Positions 28,893 through 37,021 of a stretch of DNA of 64,000 bases are shown piece after piece. How positions within the stretch are numbered: position 1 is the first letter of the stretch; each line of letters starts with the position of its first letter. Under the pieces are notes generated by a model, which had not been told where the DNA came from, made no database searches, and worked only from the letters and a program-made list of their open reading frames with translations. The translations under genes were made by a program, and so were the position numbers. Source of the stretch: Bog-113 sp965226755 (GTDB taxonomy: Bacteria > Acidobacteriota > Terriglobia > Bryobacterales > Bryobacteraceae); the NCBI GenBank assembly GCA_965226755.1, contig CBDDDT010000005.1, forward strand, positions 310,001 to 374,000, read 5' to 3'.

Positions 28893-28945
28893 AACGCGAC
28901 GTGGACCGCGGAGACCCGCAACCTTGAAGGCATGGGAGCGCTCTC

Positions 28946-29205
28946 ATGCATTTAGTCTCGACGCATTGGCTGCGATGGTCGCAGTTGAGGCTAAGCGTTC
29001 AATTCGACAAATTGAATGCGGCTCCGGGTGAACCGATTCGATGCTCGGTTAGCGCCGAGCGCGCGGGGTTTCGCGGGTATGGCATGATGCTCGCGGAAAT
29101 CGGGTTGCCTCCGGGCGCGGAAGTGGATCGGGCCACCCTCGAACCTGTTCTTGACGATCCGAGCCTGGACGTTAATCGCTATGAAGTACAACCCCGAGGC
29201 CTTAG
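28946..29205 (+). pseudogene. Fragment of an alpha-2-macroglobulin-like protein (C-terminal domain)
   Basis: An open frame of about 87 codons reads LSVQFDKLNAAPGEPIRCSV, then GYGMMLAEIGLPPGAEVDRA, then NRYEVQP. It matches the C-terminal domain of bacterial alpha-2-macroglobulins, which continues with strands ending in a tyrosine-rich tail. Here the match breaks off after YEVQP, and the thioester and macroglobulin domains (over 1,000 residues) are missing upstream. It is a relic, not a functional gene. The remainder of the 28893-29287 gap holds only the promoter side of the next gene. Confidence 0.6.
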
Positions 29206-29274
29206 CAGAAGTTGGACCGGTTGAATGGCGAGTTAAGCAGGGATTGTAACGGATGTATGCGGAATCCGCGAGCG

Positions 29275-29280
29275 TATAAT
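29275..29280 (+). promoter_or_regulatory. Candidate -10 box of the Ig-like repeat gene
   Basis: A perfect TATAAT ends 7 bases before the TTG at 29288. No good -35 box lies 16-18 bases upstream. If it is used, transcription would begin at or next to the TTG start codon, giving a leaderless message. Confidence 0.3.
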
Positions 29281-29287
29281 ACATGCA

Positions 29288-32200
29288 TTGACATTCAGCT
29301 TCCGTCCGCACCGTAATCGGCGTGACCTGCTCCGATACGCCTCGCAGTGCGCGTTCCTTGTCGCGACAGTCCAGGTTGCGATGGCGACTTCGGCGATCAC
29401 TTCCAATCCGATTCTTCCGGCCGGGAAGGTGAACGTTCCCTATTCTTTTACTTTTACCGGCACAACCACCACCGGCTCGCCGGATTTGGTGTGGCAGATA
29501 TTCGGCTCCCCGCCGCCGGGACTCGTATTCTCCGACGGGGTGCTGTTGGGGACGCCGACCGGGGGCGGCACTTACTCGTTTCAAGTGATCCTATCGCCAA
29601 TCAACGATACGAACTCTTCGGAGATTTGCACGATCTCCATCGACAGCCAGCTGTCTCTCGTCAATCCGTTATCGCCGGAGGGCTATGTCGGCCAGACGTG
29701 GCGATTCGGGTTTGCCCAAGGCGGCGCGACGCCTTACAGATGGGCAGTTACCGAAGGCGCCTTTCCGCCCGGCTTGACTCTGAATCCGGACGGAACCGCA
29801 AGCGGTGTCTATACTACGCAGGGCATTTATACGTTCGCTCTCACGGTGACGGACGCAGACGGGCTTTCGCTGCGAATTCCGGTGACCCAGACGGTCACGG
29901 GGTCGTTTCCTCAGTTAACCGGAAACGTTCCGAGCATCCGGCCGGGGCTTTCATACCTGTTTACTCTGCTCATGACCGGCGGCGTTCCCCCTTATCGATT
30001 TCTGACTACAAGCTTTTGCGGGATGTCATTAAGCAGCGGCGGCGTGGTTCAAGGCGAGGCTGGAGACTGCGGTGGATACATGCCGTTCGTCTTTTCGGAC
30101 GCCACCGGAACAATTACCGACACATCCGTTAACTTGTCCTCCGCGCCTCCGAGCACGGCTTCGTTCAGCGGGACCGTAATCTCCGCTCAAACCGACCAGC
30201 CTCTGGTGATCTATTTGCCGGCGCCGAACGGCAATCCTCCATTTACCTGGTCAGGCGGAATGCCGTCGGGATTACAACTGGACAGCACGGACGGCGTCTT
30301 GCAAGGGCAGATCGACACGCCTTCCACCGTCCCGTTCTCCGTAACGGTGACCGACGGCGCCGGTAATGAACAGACCACGGCCTATACGCTCAACGTCACA
30401 GCCAACCCGCTCACCATTCTGAACAGCTCTCTCGATCCCGTGGTGATCGGGCAGACCGGCAGCGTGAAGGTTCAACTTTCAGGCGCTTCCGGATCGCCGT
30501 TTATCAGTCTCACGGCCGCGAACGACTATGGTCTTCTCTTCAATTCCACCGCTCTGGCCGCAGACGGGCCCATTCAGTTTAATGTTCCTACCGACCTTGC
30601 GCCTGGAACATACCAGGTAACGATTCTGGCGATTGACGGCGCGGGAGCACAAGCGCAGAAGACTCTATCCATGGTTGTTTTTTCCGCGGGTCTCCATTTG
30701 GGCGATCTTACGGTCAGCAATTTGGCGGCGACCGGAAGTTATCCGCAGCGGTTGCAGGTTTTCGGTGGAACTCCTCCTTATCAAGTGACAGTCCCGTTTC
30801 CTTCGGATCTGCCTCCAGGCCTGACGATCGACACGCTGGGCAATGTATCCGGCATACCCTATCTGGCCGGCGTATATAATTTTGCGGTTACGGCCAGCGA
30901 TGCGGGCGGGAACTCAGCTTACCGGACTTACTCGATGTCGATTGGACCGCCGCCGCCGCTGCTGATCGCACTCCCCTCGGCGCTTGCCGGCAGACCGTAT
31001 TCGGCGAGTATCCTGACGAGTTCCGCCCCTTCGGGACCGTACACCTGGACCTTCAATGGCCCGACTCCTCCCGGTTTGATCCTGGATGCGGATGGCACAT
31101 TACATGGGCTGCCGGTGGGCCAGGGCGAATACACGTTTGATGTTACAGGAAACGCTTCGAACGGGGAGTCCGACACGATCTTGGAGGACTTCGTGATCGG
31201 GCCCAATCCAGCGCTGCCGGAACGAACCTTGCCGGACGCGACGATCGGTCAGCCCTATATGCAGCAACTCAACTCCAGTTTGACCGGGGCGCTACAGTGG
31301 ACGGTGAACGCGGCATCGCTCCCGGCGGGAATCCTGTTCGATCCCTCTACGGGCCAGCTTTCCGGCGTTCCGGGCGCTGCCGGCCAGTGGGGCATCGCGG
31401 CGACTGCGTCCTCGAACAGCGGAACCGATTCGGCCGTTTACGACTTTTATTCGGTCAGTTCTTCCGGATTGACCGTGGGGCCGCCCGCCATAACGCTTTT
31501 TGCCGGTAAGGGAATTTTGTTACGGCTCACCGCGCAAGGTGGCGTACCTCCGTACACATTCTCCCCAGATCCGTCCGATCCGGCTTCGTTATCTCCGGAT
31601 GGGTTGTTAGATGTGGAGGCGCCGTTTCCTTTCACGGTGTACGTGACGGATTCGGAAGGGCGAACGGGGAGCCGAACCTACACGCCGGTAGTGGACCCTG
31701 GTCCGAGGATGAACGTTCCGGATACACCGATTCACGCGCAAGCCGGCGTGCCGTTCTCATATCCTCTGCCGATCACCGGCGCGGCTGCGCCAGTTAGTTA
31801 TAGCGCGGTTAACGCACCGGGTCTGCTCGTCCGGAACGGCGTGCTGACCGGCATTCCGCAGCAGCCCGGAACTTACTCACTCGAAATTAGTTTCCAGTAC
31901 GGTCCCTATCAATTGGAAAATCTGTTTTATCTCCCGCTGATTGTCGATCCTCAACCGCTCGCTGTGGGAGCTTCAGCGCTTTGGAACGCGCACCCTGGAT
32001 TCGCTTACACGGCCCCGCTGACGGCTGCGGGAGGAACAGCTCCGTACTCCTGGAGCGCTTCTTCTTTGCCGCAGGGTCTCGCGTTGCTTACCACGGGTGT
32101 CCTCACGGGTGTGCCCACGCAGCAGGGCCTGTTCACGATCCCCGTGATTGTGCAGGACACAAACGGACTCTCGGCGAGCGCCAGCCTGTCTCTTCTGATC

Positions 32201-32938
32201 GACAACTCCGTTCCGGCGATCGCACCCGGCGGCGTTGCGAACGCCGGAAGTTACGCTAACACGTCGGTTTCACCAGGAGAGATCGTCGCGATCTTTGGCG
32301 TGAATCTCGGAGATTCCAGCCTGACCATGAACGCCCCGCACAACGGAATATTTCCGAATCAAGCCGCCGAAACTCAGATCCTGTTCGACGGAATCCCAGC
32401 GCCGCTCATTTACGCGCAGAATGCGCAGGCCGCGGCAGCGGTTCCACTGTCCCTCGCGGGTAAGCAGGTCGTGGCAGTTACGGCCGTCCGGAACGGCGTA
32501 GCGTCGGCACCGGCAATGATTAATATCTCCGCAGGCACGCCCGGGATTCTGACAGCCAACGGCAGCGGAAGCGGGCAGGCGGCGGCTCTGAATCAGGATC
32601 TGACCGTGAACTCCGAATCGAACCCCGCGTCCTCCGGCTCAATCGTGGTTCTCTACATTACGGGAACGGGCCTAACATTCCCCGCGGTTGCGGACGGCGT
32701 TCTCGCTCCTGCGAGCCCGCTAGCTTCTTCGGTAATCGCGGTAGGCGCAGTGATTGGAGGCGAACCAGGAAATGTCTTGTACGCGGGAGACGCTCCGGGC
32801 GAGATCAACGGGCTGACGCAAGTCAATGTGCAGTTGCCTTCCAGCTTGCACTCCGGGCAACTGCCGGTTGTCATCACCCAGGTGGTGCAGGGCGCCGTTG
32901 TATCATCCCAAAGCAACGCGACCATTTGGGTGCGGTAA
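29288..32938 (+). CDS. Large secreted Ig-like repeat protein with C-terminal TIGR03437 domain
   Basis: A 1,216-residue exported protein. A signal peptide lies near residues 12-36 (RDLLRYASQCAFLVATVQ). About ten putative-Ig (He_PIG-like) repeats of 80-100 residues follow. Each carries a line such as GGVPPYRFLT, PPGLTIDTLGNVSGIP or LPQGLALLTTGVLTGVP and an end like FTIPVIVQDTNGLSAS. The last 230 residues are a TIGR03437 domain (VANAGSYANTSVSPGEIVAI, then INGLTQVNVQLPSSLHSGQ). The likely role is a cell-surface or extracellular adhesin-like protein. The start is uncertain: TTG at 29288, or a GTG/ATG within the next 35 codons. It converges on the FG-GAP gene. Confidence 0.85.
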   Translation: MTFSFRPHRNRRDLLRYASQCAFLVATVQVAMATSAITSNPILPAGKVNVPYSFTFTGTTTTGSPDLVWQIFGSPPPGLVFSDGVLLGTPTGGGTYSFQVILSPINDTNSSEICTISIDSQLSLVNPLSPEGYVGQTWRFGFAQGGATPYRWAVTEGAFPPGLTLNPDGTASGVYTTQGIYTFALTVTDADGLSLRIPVTQTVTGSFPQLTGNVPSIRPGLSYLFTLLMTGGVPPYRFLTTSFCGMSLSSGGVVQGEAGDCGGYMPFVFSDATGTITDTSVNLSSAPPSTASFSGTVISAQTDQPLVIYLPAPNGNPPFTWSGGMPSGLQLDSTDGVLQGQIDTPSTVPFSVTVTDGAGNEQTTAYTLNVTANPLTILNSSLDPVVIGQTGSVKVQLSGASGSPFISLTAANDYGLLFNSTALAADGPIQFNVPTDLAPGTYQVTILAIDGAGAQAQKTLSMVVFSAGLHLGDLTVSNLAATGSYPQRLQVFGGTPPYQVTVPFPSDLPPGLTIDTLGNVSGIPYLAGVYNFAVTASDAGGNSAYRTYSMSIGPPPPLLIALPSALAGRPYSASILTSSAPSGPYTWTFNGPTPPGLILDADGTLHGLPVGQGEYTFDVTGNASNGESDTILEDFVIGPNPALPERTLPDATIGQPYMQQLNSSLTGALQWTVNAASLPAGILFDPSTGQLSGVPGAAGQWGIAATASSNSGTDSAVYDFYSVSSSGLTVGPPAITLFAGKGILLRLTAQGGVPPYTFSPDPSDPASLSPDGLLDVEAPFPFTVYVTDSEGRTGSRTYTPVVDPGPRMNVPDTPIHAQAGVPFSYPLPITGAAAPVSYSAVNAPGLLVRNGVLTGIPQQPGTYSLEISFQYGPYQLENLFYLPLIVDPQPLAVGASALWNAHPGFAYTAPLTAAGGTAPYSWSASSLPQGLALLTTGVLTGVPTQQGLFTIPVIVQDTNGLSASASLSLLIDNSVPAIAPGGVANAGSYANTSVSPGEIVAIFGVNLGDSSLTMNAPHNGIFPNQAAETQILFDGIPAPLIYAQNAQAAAAVPLSLAGKQVVAVTAVRNGVASAPAMINISAGTPGILTANGSGSGQAAALNQDLTVNSESNPASSGSIVVLYITGTGLTFPAVADGVLAPASPLASSVIAVGAVIGGEPGNVLYAGDAPGEINGLTQVNVQLPSSLHSGQLPVVITQVVQGAVVSSQSNATIWVR

Positions 32939-32964
32939 AGCTGGATGCGCGCCTAACCGCAGGT

Positions 32965-35136
32965 CTAATGCGAAGTGTTGGTGAGAATAGTCAAGCTCGA
33001 ACCACCCCCATTCGCCACTGCGATATCAAGCTTCTGATCTCCGTTGAAATCCGCGGTGACGAGCCAGTCCGGAGATGGTCCAGCGAGAAATCCGGTACCG
33101 GGACCGAAAGCGCCTTGTCCGACTCCGGGCAGGATCCAAACCGCGGCTGCCCCGGAACTCGCGACCGCGATATCCGGGAGCCCGTCGCCGTTCCAGTCCC
33201 CAATCGCGATAGCCTCAGGCGCGTCAAGACAAGGGTAACTGGAGCCCTGTTGGAGCGTGCCATCTCCGTTATTCAGCATGACCTCGATACTCGCCGTGCC
33301 CGTCGTGCCGGCGCCGGCGACAACGACATCCGCGCTGCCATCCATATTCAAATCGCCGACCGCAACAACTTTAGCGACGTCCAAAGGAACGAATTGCTGC
33401 GCGACTTTAAAAGTGCCATCGCCGCTCCCCAACAACACAGAAAGTACGTTGCCGCCTAATCCGACTAAACCCGGGCCGAACGTAACCAGATCGAGATTTC
33501 CGTCGTGATTCATGTCGGCGACACCTATCGAACTGGTTTCCCCGTCGAAGTCGGAGTCGAGTTCCGGCTGGAAAGTGCCGTCCCCATTTCCGAGAAAAAC
33601 GGAGATGATGCCGCCAAACTCGTAGTAACCGACCGCGATGTCCATGTGGCCGTCGTTGTTGAAATCCCCGATGACGGCCGTGTAGGGATAGTAATCTGTC
33701 GTGAGCGTAGCCGCCAGTTCGAAGACGCCATTGCCTTTGCCGAGCAGCACGGAGGCGGTCCCTGGATAGTTGACGGTTACGAGATCCAGAATCCCATCGC
33801 CATTGAAATCCGCGGCGCCGACCCAGCCCGGATTAGCTCCAGCGGGGAACTTTCCGGCAACTTGAAACCCGCCCTGGCCATCGCCGCTTAGTACAGCGAC
33901 GTTCGCGCTGTCGTAGTTAGACACCGCCAAGTCCAATAGTCCGTCACCGTTGAAATCTCCCACGGCGATTCCAGATGGCGATTTTCCTCCCGCCGAGGTA
34001 GCGACAGCATTTTGAAGGTCCCCGTCACCTTGGCCAAGTAAGGTGATCACGGCGGATCCGGTCGACAAGGCGGCGACATCCAGCATCCCGTCTCGGTTGA
34101 AATCATTAACAGCGATCGCGGCGGGGAAAAAGGGAAGCTGCGTGGAGATGGGGGATTGGAAAGTTCCGTTTGACTCCCCGAGCAGAATGTCAACCTCTTT
34201 CGTCCCTGACGAGCCCGTGACGATATCCGCCAGCCCGTCTCCGTTCAAGTCAGCGAGCTTCAGCGAACTAACACCCGCCTGGACTGCGTATATCGCGGCC
34301 GTCCCGAACTTACCATATCCCGTGCCTAACAAGACCGCGACGTCGCCGGAGGAACTGTCCGCCACCACGAGATCTTCGGCGGAGTCGTTATTCAAATCCC
34401 GGGCCGCTATCGCGACAGGATGCACTCCGACCGCGAACAACTCGGTTTCGACGTGAAATCTCCCGTTGCCGTTTCCGAGAAGAATCGAGACGTTGTTGGA
34501 TCCGGAATTGGCGACGGCGAGATCGATGTTGCCGGAGTGAGTAAAATGGCCCGCTGTGATCGCGCTCGGGCTCGCGCCGACCCCATAACTAACCGGCTTC
34601 TGAAACGTGCCATCGCCGTTGCCCATGAGAACCACGACATTATTGGACGGATTCGTGCAAGCGATGTCGAGATTACCGTCGCCGTTGAAGTCGCCGAGCG
34701 CTAACTCCCCGCCCGCGACCTGGTCGTAGAGTGGTTCCTGGAAAGTGCCGTCGCCATTCCCCAACAGCACCGCCACGAAGCTGCCTGACGCTACCGCGAG
34801 ATCCGCCAGGCCGTCTCCGTTGAAGTCGCCGCTTGCGATGAATTGAGGCGCGGATTCAAATTCAATCTGCTGGCGGCCGGCAAAGGAACCATCGCCCCGA
34901 TTGACTAGAATCGCCACGGCACGCTGAAAGGAGAAGCCCGCGCCGCCGGAGATCACCGCGACGTCCGGAAATCCGTCCGCATTGAAGTCGCCTTGAATCA
35001 GACCGGACGGAAGTTGTATGGTCGGCGCGACCGCGGGCGAGTTGAAGGAAACCGGTTTGCTCGCTCCGCAAACCACGGGGGACAGCGCCGCGATGCAGAG
35101 GAAGAAAACGAGAAGCGATGAGGGCCTGTGGTTCAT
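32965..35136 (-). CDS. Secreted FG-GAP/VCBS repeat protein (14 repeats)
   Basis: A 723-residue exported protein. A signal peptide (LLVFFLCIAALSPVVCGAS) is followed by fourteen calcium-loop motifs of the form DFNGDGxxDxxV. The first is GDFNADGFPDVAVI and the last ADFNGDQKLDIAVA. They are spaced about 45-50 residues apart with LLGNGDGTF strands between. This gives one or two seven-bladed integrin-like propellers. Repeat 4 (GHFTHSGNIDLAV) has lost loop Asp residues. There is no other domain and no anchor. It lies 16 bases downstream of the HAF-like repeat gene on the same strand, so the two secreted proteins are probably co-expressed. Confidence 0.88.
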   Translation of the reverse strand: MNHRPSSLLVFFLCIAALSPVVCGASKPVSFNSPAVAPTIQLPSGLIQGDFNADGFPDVAVISGGAGFSFQRAVAILVNRGDGSFAGRQQIEFESAPQFIASGDFNGDGLADLAVASGSFVAVLLGNGDGTFQEPLYDQVAGGELALGDFNGDGNLDIACTNPSNNVVVLMGNGDGTFQKPVSYGVGASPSAITAGHFTHSGNIDLAVANSGSNNVSILLGNGNGRFHVETELFAVGVHPVAIAARDLNNDSAEDLVVADSSSGDVAVLLGTGYGKFGTAAIYAVQAGVSSLKLADLNGDGLADIVTGSSGTKEVDILLGESNGTFQSPISTQLPFFPAAIAVNDFNRDGMLDVAALSTGSAVITLLGQGDGDLQNAVATSAGGKSPSGIAVGDFNGDGLLDLAVSNYDSANVAVLSGDGQGGFQVAGKFPAGANPGWVGAADFNGDGILDLVTVNYPGTASVLLGKGNGVFELAATLTTDYYPYTAVIGDFNNDGHMDIAVGYYEFGGIISVFLGNGDGTFQPELDSDFDGETSSIGVADMNHDGNLDLVTFGPGLVGLGGNVLSVLLGSGDGTFKVAQQFVPLDVAKVVAVGDLNMDGSADVVVAGAGTTGTASIEVMLNNGDGTLQQGSSYPCLDAPEAIAIGDWNGDGLPDIAVASSGAAAVWILPGVGQGAFGPGTGFLAGPSPDWLVTADFNGDQKLDIAVANGGGSSLTILTNTSH

Positions 35137-35152
35137 AGTATTCGCCTTTCCC

Positions 35153-36232
35153 TTACTCCCGGAAGAATCCGTGCACCACGTTCGACGAATCGAGCGAAGT
35201 TCCCACGACCTCGGAGGATGTGCTGAGACCGTATGCCATCGTGCCTTGGCCGGCGCCCGTACCCGCGCCCGGCGCGCTAAACGGTACGATTACTCCTTTC
35301 GCCGAGCGTAAAAAACCGTGATAAACATTCTCGGGGTCAACCCAATATCCCGCCGATGCTCCAACGGAATTCACTGAGTTTGCGATAGTCCCTTGGCTGT
35401 TGCCGGTTCCCGCGCCCGGAACGTTGAAAGTCGTAAAAACTCCTTCCGGGGACCGTAACATCCCCGACGCGCCCTGCCCGCCCAGGAAGGAGTTGCCGGC
35501 GATCTCTCCGGAGTCATTGATCGCGTAACCATAAGTCCCGTCGGCGCCCGGCGCGTCGAACGTTGTGATCGTGCCGCTCGCGTCACGCACGAATCCATGT
35601 ATGAGCAAGTTAGTATCCCAATAGAGTCCGGCGGCCGCGCCATGGTCATTCAAAGAATAGACAATGGTTCCATAAGATGGCTCCTGACTCGCGCCTGGCA
35701 CGTCAATGACCGCGAGCCTGCCGGCGGCCGATCGCAAGAACCCGTGGTAGACATTGTTCGCGTCATTGTAATAGCCCGCCACGTCGTCCGAAGCATTGAT
35801 CACAGAGGGGTATGTTCCTTGTCCCGGACTCGTTCCCGCCCTGGGCGCTGAAAACTCGGCGATCGTTCCGCCGGCCTTCCGCAGGAATCCGTGAAGCACA
35901 CCTGCCGAGTCAATGTAATTTCCCGAGAGATCGCCCGCGGCATTCAGTCCTACGCAGCCGCCGGTACCCTGGCCGGACGAAGTTCCGGCGCCCGGCGCGT
36001 CGATGATCGTGAACGTCCCGCTGGAAGACCTCAGATAGCAGTGGTAGAGCCCGTTCGCGTCGATGTCGCTCCCCGAAATCGTTCCGGACGCGTTCACTCC
36101 CAGCGCAAGTGTTCCTTGGAAAGCAGACGTCCCCGCGCCAGGCGCTTCGAACACCGTAATGCTAGCCGCGGCCGCTATCCCGCAGGCCAGGATCATTCCC
36201 GCGAGCGGCGCGACCAACCGTTTAATCTTCAT
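35153..36232 (-). CDS. Secreted HAF-like repeat protein (7 repeats of about 49 residues)
   Basis: A 359-residue protein with a signal peptide (VAPLAGMILACGIAAAAS) and seven tandem repeats. Each runs FDAPGAGTSxxQGT, a VNxxGxIxGxY block, then NVYHGFLRSxxG. The fifth repeat is about five residues shorter and reads GAPGADGTYGY-like instead of GAGT. This is the pattern of extracellular HAF-family repeats, seven copies being enough for one beta propeller. The function is unknown. It is first of a two-gene unit with the FG-GAP protein. Confidence 0.75.
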   Translation of the reverse strand: MKIKRLVAPLAGMILACGIAAAASITVFEAPGAGTSAFQGTLALGVNASGTISGSDIDANGLYHCYLRSSSGTFTIIDAPGAGTSSGQGTGGCVGLNAAGDLSGNYIDSAGVLHGFLRKAGGTIAEFSAPRAGTSPGQGTYPSVINASDDVAGYYNDANNVYHGFLRSAAGRLAVIDVPGASQEPSYGTIVYSLNDHGAAAGLYWDTNLLIHGFVRDASGTITTFDAPGADGTYGYAINDSGEIAGNSFLGGQGASGMLRSPEGVFTTFNVPGAGTGNSQGTIANSVNSVGASAGYWVDPENVYHGFLRSAKGVIVPFSAPGAGTGAGQGTMAYGLSTSSEVVGTSLDSSNVVHGFFRE

Positions 36233-36395
36233 TTACACCCATCTCCCCCGAATATTCTAAGACAAACGGCAATGGATTGAGCAACGAAGAATCGCACCAG
36301 ATGGAAGTTCTCCGGTATGGCCGCTCGATGCGATACCGAAGCGAGATAGATATGTCGCCGGTGAGCACGAGAATTACGATCGAGCTTGGCAAGCG

Positions 36396-36476
36396 CGGTG
36401 GAAAACCCCTTGTGTTCGCGGACTTAGGATTACTGTCGCGCCTGTCCGAAGCGGGTCCGATGGCGATCCTATCCAA
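36396..36476 (-). pseudogene. Possible N-terminal remnant of an AbiEii-type nucleotidyltransferase toxin
   Basis: A frame opening TTG at 36476 reads MDRIAIGPASDRRDSNPKSA then NTRGFPP. It resembles the first residues of AbiEii-family toxins (MDRIAxLPxxxRRxLFxETAxRRGxPP), but the following EKDFWVCW motif is absent and the text diverges. The TTG overlaps the stop of the DUF6088 relic upstream, the arrangement expected of an antitoxin-toxin pair. Only 27 codons support this. 36233-36395 shows nothing recognisable. Confidence 0.4.
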
Positions 36477-36918
36477 CTTGTTCTCTTTCGACGATTTCCT
36501 GAATTGCGCTGTACACCCAACCGGTGGCAGTCCGGGCGTCGGCCAGGACTTTGCCTCGCAGCGGCTTAGGCAGCCAATCGCGAATCTGGCCGATCACCTC
36601 TGCCGTCACCCGCCCCTCGCCCAGCGACTTGAGCGCCTGCACGAGCAGACCAGTTTCCCTCAGCCGAAATCCGGCCTCCTTGAGCGCCGTGTGTTAAAAG
36701 GCAAGCGCCGTATTGCCGATCTTATGGCTGCGATCAGGACCGTCGGAGAGATACGCCACGCGGCCGGGCACCATAGATCCCCGGATGACACGACGAACCT
36801 CGCCGCGAGCGGTTAGCCGGTGCAGCGCGGAGTCAACCGTGGAGCGCTCTCCGATGTCGAGAAAGTCTCGCGGAGAGAAAGCCCACCTTCTGGAACAGGC
36901 GTGAAGCCGCTCCTTCAC
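36469..36918 (-). pseudogene. DUF6088 (AbiEi-type antitoxin) pseudogene
   Basis: One continuous frame of 150 codons, interrupted by an in-frame TAA at 36694-36696. The first part holds the winged-helix region FSPRDFLDIGERSTVDSALH then RLTARGEVRRVIRG, followed by RVAYLSDGPDRSHKIGNTAL. The second part resumes directly after the stop with HTALKEAGF, then LVQALKSLGEGRVT and VLADARTATGWV. In intact DUF6088 proteins these blocks are joined, and a segment of about 40 residues with a MAANALGL-like motif lies between the HTH and VYLTDGP. Here that segment is deleted. The gene starts GTG at 36918, 32 bases after tRNA-Cys. Confidence 0.65.
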
Positions 36919-36949
36919 CTGGAACCCTATATTTTCATTTTTTTTTTGG

Positions 36950-37021
36950 AGGCGCGGGTCGGGATCGAACCGACGAATAAAGGTTTTGCAGACCTTGGCC
37001 TTACCACTTGGCTACCGCGCC
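36950..37021 (-). tRNA. tRNA-Cys (GCA)
   Basis: The minus strand folds as a 72-base cloverleaf. The acceptor stem GGCGCGG pairs with CCGCGCC. The D arm is GCC-AAGUGGUAA-GGC. The anticodon stem AAGGU/ACCUU holds loop CUGCAAA (anticodon GCA). The variable loop is UAUUC, the T arm GUCGG-UUCGAUC-CCGAC, and the discriminator base U. CCA is not encoded. The first ten bases of the tRNA lie inside the 3' end of the TolC-like gene. A run of ten A lies just past its 3' end on the same strand. Confidence 0.95.

Noticed and set aside
36277..36816. A 179-codon plus-strand frame across the AbiEi-like relic
   Set aside because: Reads antisense to the DUF6088-like frame, which has clear protein similarity; no ribosome site.
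36938..36947. Ten-T run near tRNA-Cys as a terminator
   Set aside because: On the tRNA strand it is an A-run, and no hairpin precedes it on the plus strand.
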